This document shows, in pieces, positions 1 to 11,763 of a DNA stretch of 64,000 nt. Below the pieces are notes generated by a model that saw nothing but the letters and a program-made list of their open reading frames with translations, was not told the origin of the DNA and made no database searches. The stretch's first letter is position 1. Each line of letters starts with the position of its first letter. Origin of the DNA: Ligustrum vulgare (lineage: Eukaryota > Streptophyta > Magnoliopsida > Lamiales > Oleaceae); NCBI GenBank assembly GCA_963555705.1, contig OY743184.1:31568614-31632613 (forward strand), given 5' to 3'. The translations under genes were made by a program, and so were the position numbers.

Positions 1-379
1 TGAGATCCCATGAGTTGCGAGGACAAGTCTCGTACTAGAGGGTTGTAGCGACCAAGAATTTTTACGCGATTAATAATTATTTTAATAGAAAATCGTGTCG
101 CTACTATTTCACCCATTTTTATTAAGTTAACGCCACGACGTATTCGTATAGCCAAGTCAAGAAATAATCGAGATCGTTCGATTTTAAATTAAATTCCGAA
201 TTTCTAAAAATATCTCCATTCTCTTGATTTAAAGTATATTAAGTCCAAGTACTTAATTCAATGTTATCCCAATATTTATTTATACAAAAATTATTTTTAT
301 TATTGAAATTAAGAAAATATATGCAAGCATGAGAGGTTCCATTATATATAATAATTATGAGAATCTTAATTTAATAAAT

Positions 380-899
380 ATGGAAAAGTATATGAATGAA
401 TTATATACTCCATTATATGTAATCATGAAGAGCATAATATTTGTATAAATATGGAAAAGTATATGAATGAATTATATACTCCATTATATGTAAACATGAA
501 GAGCATAATATTTGTATAAATATGGAAAAGTATATGAATGAATTATAGACTCCATTATATGTAATCATGAAGAGCATAATATTTGTATAAATATGGAAAA
601 GTATATGAATGGTTGATAAGATTCCATTATATGTAATCATGAAGAGCATAATATTTGTATAAATATGGAAAAGTATATGAATGGTTGATAAGATTCCATT
701 ATATGTAATCATGAAGAGCATAATATTTGTATAAATATGGAAAAGTATATGAATGGTTGATAAGACTCCATTATATGTAATCATGAAGAGCATAATATTT
801 GTATAAATATGGAAAAGTATATGAATGGTTGATAAGACTCCATTATATGTAATCATGAAGAGCATAATATTTGTATAAATATGGAAAAGTATATGAATG
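380..899 (+). repeat. Tandem array, 71-72-bp unit, 8 copies, inside solo LTR
   Basis: Copies of a unit containing ATATGGAAAAGTATATGAAT and TCATGAAGAGCATAATAT start near 380, 451, 522, 593, 665, 737, 809 and 881. The homologous arrays in the LTRs of the 39-47 kb element have about five units. An open frame through this array on the minus strand (413-865) is only the repeat read in one phase. Confidence 0.95.
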
Positions 900-1127
900 G
901 TGCTTTACTTTAAGAAAAGGATGTGTTAAAATTAATAGAATTGAATGATTATGTTTACAATATGCCAACTTTATACATCTATTTAAACCCATCTCTTTTA
1001 CACACAACTCTACACATATACACTTATTTCCAATCTCTTGACAAAATCCACAAGTAAGAGAAATTCAAGGTGGTCAAGAAAGTTTTGGTCCATTTACTAC
1101 TACACTTCATTTTAATCTTTTAAAAGG

Positions 1128-1720
1128 TAAGTATATCTTATGTTTTTATGAAAAGTAAGTATGTTTTTATGAAAGGTAAATACACCTTATGTTTTTATGA
1201 AAAGTAAGTATGTTTTTATGACAAGTAAGTATATCTTATGTTTTTATGAAAAGTAAGTATGTTTTTATGAAAGGTAAATACACCTTATGTTTTTATGAAA
1301 AGTAAGTATGTTTTTATGACAAGTAAGTATATCTTATGTTTTTATGAAAAGTAAGTATGTTTTTATGAAAGGTAAATACACCTTATGTTTTTATGAAAAG
1401 TAAGTATGTTTTTATGACAAGTAAGTATATCTTATGTTTTTATGAAAAGTAAGTATGTTTTTATGAAAGGTAAATACACCTTATGTTTTTATGAAAAGTA
1501 AGTATGTTTTTATGACAAGTAAGTATATCTTATGTTTTTATGAAAAGTAAGTATGTTTTTATGAAAGGTAAATACACCTTATGTTTTTATGAAAAGTAAG
1601 TATGTTTTTATGACAAGTAAGTATATCTTATGTTTTTATGAAAAGTAAGTATGTTTTTATGAAAGGTAAATACACCTTATGTTTTTATGAAAAGTAAGTA
1701 TATCTTATGTTTTTATGAAA
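1128..1720 (+). repeat. Higher-order tandem array, 98-bp unit, inside solo LTR
   Basis: A 98-bp period starts at 1128, 1225, 1323, 1421, 1519 and 1617. Each unit is three diverged copies of a roughly 33-bp element built on CTTATGTTTTTATGAAAAGT. The corresponding stretches in the LTRs at 39880-40220 and 45870-46140 are shorter and arranged differently, so this array changes by unequal exchange or slippage. Confidence 0.92.
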
Positions 1721-2164
1721 ATGTTTGGATCATTGCTATGAAATCAATCTCACAAGATTGTTATGGGTTCCATATGATATGTTTATGATTATGCTAAGGG
1801 GACCGGAGTTTAGTAGCGCTACACATAAGAATTCTTGCCATTTAAGTTCGGTAAAATTCTTGTGTCTCCCTATGTTTATGAGTATTTCGATCCTATCCTA
1901 TGTTATGATGAAAATGATCCATATACTTTCAAAAGAAAATTTATGCTTGGTATACTTACTGAGATTTTATAAATCTCACTCCACGATATTTACCATTTTC
2001 AGATAATTGAAGGTTCAAGGCGGTCAACATGGAAGTGGCAAAAGTGGTTAAGATTGATGAGATAATTATGTTGAACTTTATGTAAAAAAAATTATGTTCT
2101 ATTTTTATTCACAAATAAAATTATGGGATTCTAATTATTCTTTTGAATAATTTTACATTTCTAT

Positions 2165-3500
2165 TTAAGTCTCGATAATATGATATGAGTCACTTTTAGT
2201 GGCACTCGAATGGTCGAGAATTCGGGTCGTCACAAGGGTGCTGATCCTATATAAATAAACAGAAATTAAAATTAATAATGTAAACCAAATTACAACACAA
2301 AAATATAAACTTAAAAAAGATTGATTTAAATTAACATGCCGTGGAATGTGAGAATGCAAGTGCGGGAGATCTCCTCGGTGAAGGCAACCATGGTGAAGGC
2401 GACCTCCTCGGTGAAGCGACCTCCTTGGTGAAGGCGACCTCATCGGTGAAGGCGATCTCCGCATGTAGTCCTGCCCCTCCTCCTCAGTCGAAGCCGTCAA
2501 CTCGGGCAGGACTTCGAGCTAATATATTAACATTCGAACGATTCATAAATAATTAGTCAAGTCATATATTACATTGATAATAATTCTTGATCAAACTGTA
2601 CAATTACCTGAGGATCATCGAGGATAGCCGAAAGATCCCTAGCGCTTGGCGCCTCCGTTGCTCTCCAATTTAGTATCCGAGGAAATCGCGTCCCCGTCCT
2701 AACTGCCCACCTGTCACCTAAGGCGGGAATAACCTCGTACACCCATATCTGTGAAACTTGCAATTATTATGACGATGGAAAACATAATAAACAAATTCAT
2801 ATCGAAAACTTTAAAATTATTACATGCAGAGCAAAAGGGAAGCCGTACGCATCATACTTCCGCGGGGCCTTCTCCGCACTGGGCATCGAATGCTTTTTCG
2901 TAAATATGTTAACGGTATCAACATAAATTCTAGACCCCCATGGATAGTTGTTGAAGGCTTCAATATCATCAACAACTTCCAAAGCATATAAGTCGATATC
3001 ATTCTTTGCTTGCTTGTCCTTCATGAAGCTCTCGAGAATATAGACCATGATTAATTTCAATTTGTCCAACATATCGGGACAAGTCAGAAAAGTTTTCCCG
3101 AGCTCCCCCCTTGTAATGGTCCTCTGTCCTTTGAAGTATTTGAGATGAAGCCTGGATTTTGGGTGTTTCCCAGGATTTGGGTCCCTTTGGCCACACACTT
3201 TAATCCCGTGATGAGGGAAAACTCAAAAGTCGAGAATGTGACTATCTTGCCATCCCCGAAGCAAAAACTAAACACATCACCGTCTACTGGCTTCAGAAGT
3301 CGAAGTACCAGAGAATCTATAGTCTGCGGTGCAAATTGCATCTGGGTCAATTCTTTGAGTCGCCAAAGGAAAGATTGCTTCAAGATATCTTGATGATACT
3401 CATCAAGACTCTCTAGAACTGTGTCGAAGCATTCAAAAATCCTGTACTGGGAAACTTTAGCTGGAAGCTCTCTCAGTTCAAGATCAATCGCATACTCCAT
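2165..3500 (-). pseudogene. DUF1985-domain gene, broken (MULE/Ulp1-associated family)
   Basis: Minus-strand pieces fit a plant DUF1985 protein, a domain often fused to Ulp1-like proteases and often carried by Mutator-like elements. The first piece (from Met at 3500) carries an LITGLKC-type motif. A one-base frameshift near 3180-3200 moves to a second piece with KLKLIMVYILESF and AFNNYPWGSR, typical of the domain core. A 75-bp intron (2823-2749, GT...AG, phase 0) joins it to IWVYEVIPALGDR. A second intron (2607-2519, GT...AG, phase 0) leads to LEVLPELTAS followed by a Ser/Pro/Arg-rich repeat. The last frame runs into the solo LTR and stops at 2165. No protease domain is visible. The frameshift and the missing 3' half indicate a dead copy. 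The domain call is from recognised motifs; the exon joints are read directly. Confidence 0.75.
2365..2460. repeat. Short GC-rich tandem repeat in last DUF1985 exon
   Basis: Imperfect copies of a unit of about 18 bp, CTCCTCGGTGAAGGCGAC, are repeated four to five times. They code for the SPSPMRSPSPRR-like stretch of the pseudogene on the minus strand and a related stretch on the plus strand. Confidence 0.8.
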
Positions 3501-4110
3501 CCTGCAATAATTTCAAATGTTAAAATCATAGTTCAAAAAAGTATGCCGCAATATCAATAAATTTAACCACTTTACGTTGTAAACTACCACATGAAAATGA
3601 ACAAGTAGAAAAATTAAACATTACAGGAAAAACTTTATTAATATTATTTATTATTATTAAGGTATATATATAAACATTATTAATTATTATTGTATTATTA
3701 TTTTTTTATTAAAGTCGTGAAATTATAATTACAATTATTAATGTTATGAAACTATTATATATATTTTTACATTTATGAAATTATAGTTCATATTTATTAT
3801 TTCTAATTATTATGAAAAAATATTAATAATTTTTTATCAACATTATTTAATTATAATTACATTTATTTTGATAATTTTAATAAATTTCTTATTTGCATTA
3901 TGAAATTATAATTACATATCTTATTTCTAATTATTATGAAATTATTAATTCATAATTCATTTTTATTAAGAAATTATAATTGCATATCTTATTTCTAATT
4001 ATTATGAAATTATTATTAACAAATTATGACATTATAATTACATTTTCTAACATTGTGAAATTATTAAATTTTTGTTACAATTATGAAATCATAGTTCACA
4101 TTTGTTAATT
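3501..4110. other. AT-rich stretch without recognised feature
   Basis: Very AT-rich sequence dominated by runs such as AATTATTATGAAATTATAATT. It lies upstream of the DUF1985 pseudogene start. I see no coding frame or element end in it. Confidence 0.6.
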
Positions 4111-4530
4111 CTAATTATATTTATTATCATTAGTAATGAAATTATTTTTGTAATAAATGATAAATAATATTAAGAATGAAAAAATTATTTAGAATTTTAT
4201 AATTTATTTATAATGTAAAAGAGGTAGTCAAAACAGTCCAGTCGGACCAAAACATATTGGTCCGGCCGCAAAAACAAACAGGCTGCAAAAAATGGTCCGG
4301 CCGGACCAAAATAAATTGGTCTAATTATAATTATTATCATTAGTAATGAAATTATTTTTGTAATAAATGATAAATAATATTAAGAATAAAAAAATTATTC
4401 AAATTTTATAATTTATTTATAATGTAAAAGAGGTAGTCAAAACAGTCCGACCGGACCAAAACATATTGGCCCGACCTCCAAATTTTTGGCCTCAAAGTGG
4501 TCCGGCTGACCCAAAAAGTCCTAAAAATGG
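4111..4530. repeat. 210-bp tandem duplication with GGTCCGGCCGGACC palindromes
   Basis: The stretch beginning TTATCATTAGTAATGAAATT recurs 210 bp later (TAGTAATGAA at 4131 and 4341). Each copy ends in GC-rich text built on TGGTCCGGCCGGACCA. That 16-bp sequence is a perfect palindrome at 4293-4308 and again at 4528-4543, with a near copy at 4552. The origin is not recognised; it may be the end of an uncharacterised repeat family. Confidence 0.85.
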
Positions 4531-5020
4531 TCCGGCCGGACCATTAGATGATGGTCCGGCCGAACCATCTTCTTCGCTGGGAATGCCCAACGAAGAAGAC
4601 AACAATGGCAGAGCTCGCCATTTTCGGCGAGCTCCGTCATAAAAATGTAGAATATGTTCCCAAACTCGATTTACATAAGAAAAATTTCAAACTTCAAGCT
4701 ATAAATCTAGGAATCAAAGCTAAAAATGTAATCTAACCTTGTCTAATATTTGAAGATTATGATGAATAGATCTTCTTCTTGAACAACCCGGAGTCTTCTT
4801 CTTCTTCTCTTGGACGGACTGAAGGCGAGAATGGTGAGTCCACTTTATTTTAGCCGGACTCAAAGATAGTGTTTTTGAATAAGTGTAAGGATATTTTAGA
4901 ATTTTTCAATAATAAACCATTTTCACTTTTTCTTTTTAACTTACAAATGTGTCAAAGGGTATTTTGAAAAATGGGTCGGATGATCCGGCTATTGACCACT
5001 AATTCCTCCAAATACATCTC

Positions 5021-5023
<3 letters not shown>
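4531..5023. other. Unassigned sequence with a 9-bp inverted repeat
   Basis: The stretch contains GAGCTCGCC (4611-4619) facing GGCGAGCTC (4626-4634) over a 6-nt loop. A 62-codon open frame (4548-4736, plus) spans this palindrome and resembles nothing I know. The rest is non-coding by eye. Confidence 0.5.

Positions 5024-5068
<45 letters not shown>
5024..5068 (+). repeat. (CT)n microsatellite
   Basis: About 45 bp of uninterrupted CT dinucleotides. Open frames across it on either strand are repeat artefacts. Confidence 0.97.
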
Positions 5069-5069
<1 letters not shown>

Positions 5070-6179
5070 AAATCAGATTATAGAGAGAGAAGAGAGGGGA
5101 CGGGAGGGGAGGGGGGAAGGTTTCGGCATCCTCTAGCTCGCGACAGCCGGTCAACAGCCGGAGATGGCGCAGCCAATCCGTGACGGCATCGAGTGCGGTG
5201 AGGCTGTCTGATAATGGAGAAGGGCTTGGGCGAGTTGGTACAAAAATCATGGCTTGTATTCGAATTTGGATTGGCAATTTTCGGAGATTAATTGGTCGAG
5301 GCTTCAAGGTAAGTATTTGGGTTAGCATTATATTTTTTCTGGTTTTGGGCAAGGGCAGTGTCTTGGTTAAGGAGGTGCGTTCGTGGTGGTTCGTGTGGTG
5401 GATGTGGGGTGTTGCTGTGAAATTAAAAAAAAGGTTTGGTCATGTGTGTGTGAAGTTGGATTGTTGGAGGTTTGAGAGATGGTGTTGGCTTCCGTTAAGG
5501 TGTGTGGATTGATTTTTACAAAAGTTTGGTGCGTGGTGTTGCAGAGATGGTGGTGGCTACCGTTAAGGTGTGTGGATTGATTTTTACAAAAGTTTGGTGC
5601 GTGGTGTTGCAGGGGTGACTGGAAAGTGAGGCTCGAAGGTTGTATGAACGTGTATGAAATCATCACCGTATCGATGGTTAGAAATTGATATTCTAACATC
5701 CATACGCAAAATTCGATCTCGAAGAGGGGCTGGTGGTTGGAAGTCTAAACTTCATGTATGAATGGGTATGTGAATGATGAGAGGTAGCGTGTGAATTCTT
5801 GGGGATTGAAAATCAGTTGGAGGTGGGGAGGAGTATTATCTATAATATGCTTAGCTGCGTGAGGAGTTGTCTGCTTGAATTTGTGAGGAGGAAAGGAAAA
5901 TTTATACACAGGTTTGTACTAACTTTTGGTAAGTTAGGGTAAATCTTTGATTGAGGAAAATTGGTAAGGATTTTGGAATTAATCTAGCCGATTAAGGAAA
6001 GGAAAGAATATGGAAGTGGAAGGAGGCTATAGTGAACATAATTTGAGAGGGATACCTTGTTGGAGTTGAAAATGTGAGGGAAAGTTTGAACATAGAATCA
6101 TAAAATGGGCTTAAGATTTGAATTGGGTTTAAATGCATTTGAGACTTGGGCTTAAAAGTTTGGACCTCAAATAATTAAA
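5069..6179 (+). mobile_element. Left part of an interrupted LTR (family C)
   Basis: This moderately GC-rich stretch looks like the transcribed part of a plant gypsy LTR: a purine-rich leader after (CT)n, then text such as GACTTGGGCTTAAAAGTTTGG. It is interrupted at 6180 by a MULE-like element. After that element the same kind of text resumes at 14450 and ends in AGTCGCTACA at 14650, very like the ends of LTR families A and B. The left boundary was not found, so the LTR may be truncated. No convincing coding frame is present. Confidence 0.45.
5476..5611 (+). repeat. 68-bp tandem duplication
   Basis: A 68-bp block beginning GAGATGGTG and containing TGTGTGGATTGATTTTTACA occurs twice in succession (5476-5543 and 5544-5611) with few differences. 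Confidence 0.93.
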
Positions 6180-6539
6180 GGGAAAATTACACGGAACCTT
6201 GGCTTTCAAAGATCCAATTAAAAATCCTGGTGTTTAACTTTATTTTTTAAAATTTTAGGTGTTAATTCTATTAATTAACTAATTAATATATAATTAAAAA
6301 TTAAAATACACTCTTCCTCTCATTTTTCATTCCCAATCGACCCCCCAACCCCTGATCGAAGCAGCAGACGGAGAAGAAGTGGCGTAGAGACTGTGCTGGC
6401 AATGCTGGTGTGCATATGGGCAGCGTAGTTGCGCTGGAGTTTAGGCGAAGCAACAGCCAGTATATCTGGTGATGTTGTCGCTGACTAGAGATTGCGTGAG
6501 GCAGCAACGGCCAATAGATTCAATGACACCTCATTTTGA

Positions 6540-7540
6540 CCAAAGTATTGACTACTTTTAACTTTGTGTGACAGGGTGTGACTTTGTGTGACTCGTGACA
6601 GTGTAGGGGTGAGGTGGGTGAATTGAATAGTGTGTGAAAAATATTAGGTAATTGTAATCAAAATATTGACTAATTGTGACTTTGTACTACTTGTGATGAA
6701 TATGAGATGTAATCATTTATTATGTAATTGTGACATAAATATTGATTAATTATGATTTTGTGCTACTCGTAACGAGTACGGAATGTGACCGTTTAATTTG
6801 CGTCAATCGTGACTTTGTTTGACTTGTGATGAGTACGGAATGTGATCATTTGATTTGCATCAACCATGACTTTGTGTGTGACCTTGTGACCAATTATATG
6901 GGTGATTGTGACAAACTGTGACTTTGTGTGACCATTAGACGTAATCAAATTAATTTATAGGTTACAAATTTTATTGTCACAAATGTGACAAATTAATAGG
7001 TAATTGTAATCAAAATATTGACTAATTGTGACTAAAGAAATGAGTAAGTTTTGGCCAATAAATAATATGCAACTAAAAATTTTCGACTATATTTGTAATT
7101 GTGATCGAACTCTGACTTTGTGAGACCGAATTGTGACTTGGTAGGGTGGGGTGGATTTTGCGTCTAAACTTGTGATTGTGACCGAACTTTGACTTTGTGT
7201 AATCGACTGTGACTTTGCACGTCAGGCGGGAAGGATGGGGTGGGAAGAGGTGAATTTTGCAACGGAATTTGTAATCATGGTCGAACTGTGACTTTGTGCA
7301 ATCGACTGTGACTTTATGGGTGGGGTGAAGTGAATTTCACGACTAAATTTGTTATTGTGATTGAATTGTAACTTTGTGTAACCTACTTGACTTGATGGGT
7401 GGGGTAAATTAACAATTGTGATCGAATTGTGAATTTGTGTGACCAATTGAAACTCGGTTGAGGTGAGGTGGGATGGGATGGGATGGGATGGGATGGGTGG
7501 GTGGTGGGGCAAGGTGGGAGTGGGAGTGGTGCAGGACGGA
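6540..7540 (+). repeat. Degenerate TGTGAC-rich minisatellite, copy 1
   Basis: Many diverged copies of phrases such as TTGTGACTTTGTGTGACC and GGGTGGGGTGAATTTTGC, in no strict period. It ends with a short run of GGGAT units near 7476-7497. A longer related copy lies at 13047-14220. Short open frames here are not coding. Confidence 0.8.
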
Positions 7541-8332
7541 CATGTTATTAGGATTGTTCGGGATTTTTTTATTGAATATTAAATTAGTTTTAGTTTAATA
7601 TATGAGTGATATTTATTTTTATATTGTATATTATTATATATGTTGACTACAAAATCTGGTAGAACCTTGGATCAACACGTCTCAGCTCCTCCCCTCTTGA
7701 ACACGTTGACTTCCTGCGCACTAGGACAAACGGTCAGCAAGCAAAGGAGGTCAGGATGGCTCCCGTTTGTACTCGACACTCAAGTTAGCACCCGTTTGTG
7801 TCTGTTTGTTTGCTTTTCAGAAAATATCCCAAAAGATGAAGAATGAAGCAATTAATGAGAAAAATTCGCAATTGGATGCTAATTGGAGATTAATTGAGCA
7901 ATTGAGGAGCTTATGACAACAATCGAGAATCATCCATGGTGCGAAAATGAATAAATAGAAGTTGAAAGGCTGAAGAGCAAATTAAACACGAGGGACCAAC
8001 TTGCAAATATCCAATAATTGATTTGGATCACAAGAAGATACTTTGAGGATTTTTAGGAGTCAATTGAATGCAAGTAGAAGTAAAAAAAGAAAGAAATATG
8101 ATTAGAATATTACTATAAAATTGATTTCAATCGCACAAGATTCTGTACAGATTTTTTGTCAGACTTCGAGACATAATTTTGGAGCTGTAAACATTCGAAT
8201 TTGGAAAATCCTATTTCAATAATAATTGTAGCCTTTTGAGTTTTCTTTCTAACGTAATTTGAATCATCTCAATCGAATTAGGGAATAGAAAGATATGATC
8301 GAAACACTGAATATTGTGCAGTAGCGGTATAT

Positions 8333-9133
8333 GGGGATGGCAAAATAAACTGTGAAAATCGTGACCCGCGGAGCCCCGCCCCCATTAGGGGCAGAATCCC
8401 CCGCATAAATGGGTTTGTGGGGCAGATACGGGGGAAAAAAGCTCTACCCCGAGCTAAAAAGGGTGGGGATTTTTCCCCCTGCCCCGTTTCGCCCCGCTCC
8501 GTTCTCCAGTTTTAAAAAAATGAGGTATGCTTGACTAATTAACAAATCAATGTCGTGTGGAAATTTACGAATCCTTCACTATTTTTATTCTCAATCTTTA
8601 TTTTATTCTACATTTCCTTCATTTTTAGTGAATGATAAGACAAAATTGTTCATTCAGTGAAATGACTTTGAACATAAAAATGAATTATAGAAGAATAAGG
8701 CAGACAGAAAGATCAAAGAAAATAAGTCAATCTCCTAAGAAAAATAATTTAGTCTTCTCTAGTGTAGTGTAGTATAGTTTACTGTATATCTCACCAATCC
8801 AACATTATTAGTTGTAGCAAGAAAACTACAATGTAGATGGCAAATTACTTTCTTCAAGCAATTTTATTGATGCAGTGTATAATGGCAACAACCAATTTTA
8901 TCACTAAGTAGGGACCCTTTTTTGTGTGTGTGAAGCTCGTGATTTGGTTTTGATTCAAAATAGTTTAATTGTATGAAACTCGCCCCGTCCCGCTAATATA
9001 AATGGTTCAGTAAATGGGGCAATTTGTCGACCCGCTCTGCCCTGCCTTTAACCGAGGCACGGGGCGAATGCGGGGCAAATTATCCGAGACGGGGTAGGGA
9101 GTGGGGCACGTCGACCCGCCCCGTTGCCATCCC
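8333..9133. mobile_element. TIR element with GGGATGGCAA ends
   Basis: The element begins GGGGATGGCAA and ends TTGCCATCCC, a 10-bp inverted repeat. The subterminal regions are rich in GGGGC and CCCCG runs in mirrored arrangement, while the middle is AT-rich. There is no open frame of note. It directly abuts the next element at 9134 and shows no clear target duplication. The ends match a GGGGATGGCAA-type non-autonomous DNA transposon style common in plants; hAT affiliation is likely but not proven. Confidence 0.6.
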
Positions 9134-11763
9134 TAGGGGTGTAGGCGGTCCAGTTTTATAGGTTTTTGATAGATTTTGAAACCAAACCGTTTAAATCAGT
9201 TTGAGAAAAACTCAAACCTAAACCAAACCATTTATAAGGTTTGAGAAAAGTTTAAGAAAAACTCAAACCTAAACCTTTTTAGCCCAAGAGTAACTCACCA
9301 AGAGGGGGGGGGTGAATTGGTTTATAAAACTTTTTCGATAAATAATCTCAATCTTAAAACCAATAAGGACAAGTATGAGCACTTAGTGTTGCAAGTAATT
9401 TAACTATCAATATAGTATGCTATAAATGTGTAAACTTAATTAATAAAGCAAGTATAGCACTTAGATATAGTGTTGCACAATATAAATTGATAGAATAGAG
9501 TAAGTGCAAATTCAATGTAAATACGTAAAAGGGATAAGAGGATGCAAACGCTATTTATAGAGGTTCAATCAACCAACGTGATCTACGTCCTTTATTACCA
9601 AGCTCTTCATCACGAGTAAGGCCAAATCTACTATAATGGTAACTTACAACAAGGAATACCAAATCCTTAAGTGACTTACAATAAGGAGCATTTATCCTTA
9701 GAAAGTTTTGGATAACACTTCGATAGATGACAATGAATTTCGCTCAAGTGTTTTTTTGAAAAGTCTTTGATAAATATGATGTGAAATATGTAGGATCTTT
9801 GAAGTAAAGCTTTCAACCAAAACATCTCTCTTAACAAGTAATACAAGTTAAGTATGAAGAGAGATTTTCACTTTAATAAAAGAGCTTGGTAAAGAAGAAC
9901 TTTTATAAGTGAAAATGATAATAATCAAGCTTGAAAAGTTTTCTTACCCACTTGAAATCTCTGATGAGATAGATGAATAAATATTCAATAGATCAAGTCA
10001 ATTACCAAGAGATATCAGCACTTGAATAATTAACAATAAGTTAAGTTCAAAGTGTTTGGACAATGGAACTTTGATAAATCAAATTATAATGAAACTTATA
10101 ACACAAATTATCAAAGTTCTTCAATAAAAATTCTCTCTTTAAAAGATTAAAATAAGTTTAGAACAAAGAGATACTTACACTTCTATTCCAATATATAACA
10201 TGAAGATGTTGAAGAAGTTTAAACAATATAAAACCAAGAATCTTCACAAAACTTTCTTTCAAAAACTTTGATGAATTTGATAAAACAAAGTTTAGATCAA
10301 TCAAAATTTTCTAATAAAAATAGATGAATATAAACCAAGTAAGAACAATGACTTTTCACAAGAAAGCTTCTCTACAATCTCTTAATTTCTCAAAATGAAT
10401 GCAAGAGAGAAGACTATTTATAGAGCAAATTTTCCACATACTGTCTTTTGCGGTCGACCTCAATATAGCCGTTGCGAGAAAATAACCGTTGGAGTTCAAA
10501 ATAGAACAATGCGGTTGACCTGTCTTCTTTCGGGGTCGACTTCAATGTAGTCGACCTCTCCGTACATGCTGACCTACCTTGACAGCATTTCAAAAACTTG
10601 GTTTTTCAAAGGATTTTATCAAAGTTGATTTTGAAAAAGATATTTTAATGACTTTAAAAATGTTACTTGAGCTTTATGAAATGCATTGCCAACTATTGAT
10701 GCATTAACCTTACATATGATTGAAAAGCAATTTTTAAATGCTCAATTATTTGGAAGCTTCATTACTTGGTCTTCATGCTACCATGCTTTGTGTCGTGAAC
10801 ATCGTATCTTGTGTTTTTGATCTTTTATCTTCGAGAGATGATTTGTACTTTAAATGCTTTGAAAATTATCATTACATAAAACACTTAAAGCATACTTGTT
10901 AATAATACAATGTAATCTTATTTATTATTATCAAAACAATAAGGTTAAGTTAACCATAAGTCAACAAACCTAACGGTTTGGTCCAATTTTAAACTGCCTA
11001 TTTCATCATATAATTTTTGCGTATCTACTTTTATGCCATTAGTTTATTGATTTCGATATATTTGTATACTTTATTGAAAATAAATCTAAACAAACTAAAT
11101 AAATCTACTATAAATTGAAATACTAACTAAATCAAAACGAAATCACGGTGAAATCTTTTTAAACTAAGATGTTACAAATAAAAGTCACGACAACGTTACA
11201 ATACAAGTATATAAGGCCACAAAAATAACACGATGTCTAATAAGACCTCCGTGATCATCATATCTAGAAAAAAGAAGTTTATTGATTAGATAGAGAGTAT
11301 AACCTGTCACAATAAAAAAAATGCTTATTTATTAGATAGAGAGTACATAATCAATATAACAATTACATAAGCTTATCGTTGTCTATTGTTACGAACTCAA
11401 ACCATTCATCGAATATATTTAGATGGAGATTATTTTATTTATTTAAATTTTGAAGTATGGTAATTGTTTAGTTGGGTAATAAATGTAATATAAATTAACA
11501 AAATATCCATATAACTATTTAATTACACATATTGGCCAAATTTTCGAAAATTTTCCATTTTTTATTTTTATATATTTTTTCGCCGGTCCGGTTTGGTTTC
11601 AAACTGCAATTAAAAATTTCAAACATAAACCAAACCATTCTTGACCGGTTTGGTTCGATTCAAAACCATTTCGTTGACGGGTCCACATGGCACCAATTTG
11701 ACGGTTTCTAAGATGCGGTTTCAGTTCGATTTTCCATTTTGACGGTTTTTGCTTACAGCCCTA
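9134..11763. mobile_element. hAT-like non-autonomous element, TAGGGGTGTAGGC ends
   Basis: The left end is TAGGGGTGTAGGCGGTCC. The right end, read inward, is TAGGGCTGTAAGCAAAAACC, an imperfect inverted repeat of the type seen in plant hAT MITEs (TAGGGGTGTAAGC). Both subterminal parts carry AAACCAAACC and CGGTTTGG motifs. The centre is displaced by a SIRE-type LTR (9281-10966). There is no transposase and no clear 8-bp duplication. Confidence 0.65.
9281..10966 (-). mobile_element. Solo or truncated Ty1/copia (SIRE-type) LTR
   Basis: On the minus strand the segment starts TGTTGACTTATGGTTAAC, contains TTGTTTTGATAATAATAAAT, and ends in TTCACCCCCCCCTCTTGGTGA. That ending is characteristic of SIRE/Maximus-lineage LTR tails. 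AACCT is found on the right (10967-10971) and, four bases off, on the left (9272-9276), so the target duplication is uncertain. It sits inside the hAT-like element. There is no primer-binding site or coding part. Confidence 0.5.

Larger units (their letters stand above)
44..2234 (+). mobile_element. Solo LTR of a Ty3/gypsy-like family (family A)
   Basis: The segment begins TGTAGCGACC and ends GGTCGTCACA, so it has LTR-type TG...CA ends. It is flanked by an exact 5-bp duplication AGGGT at 39-43 and 2235-2239. The same sequence, inverted, forms both LTRs of the complete element at 39358-47008, which proves that it is an LTR. No internal region or second LTR is attached, so this is a solo LTR left by LTR-LTR recombination. 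It is longer (2191 bp) than the two full-element LTRs (1731 and 1661 bp) because its two internal tandem arrays are expanded. A short open frame near its end (about 1725-2006) matches frames in the other two copies but resembles no known protein. Confidence 0.93.

Noticed and set aside
413..865. 150-codon minus-strand frame
   Set aside because: It is the 72-bp tandem unit read through repeatedly (the period is mostly a multiple of three); the same occurs at 40479-40892 and 46399-46812.
380..1720. Possible CRISPR array
   Set aside because: The units are contiguous tandem copies without unique spacers, inside a plant LTR.
4999..5352. Frame across the (CT)n tract
   Set aside because: Arg/Glu dipeptide run from a microsatellite; no domain.
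7476..7497. GGGAT runs as telomere-like repeat
   Set aside because: The unit is GGGAT, not TTTAGGG; short and embedded in the TGTGAC repeat.
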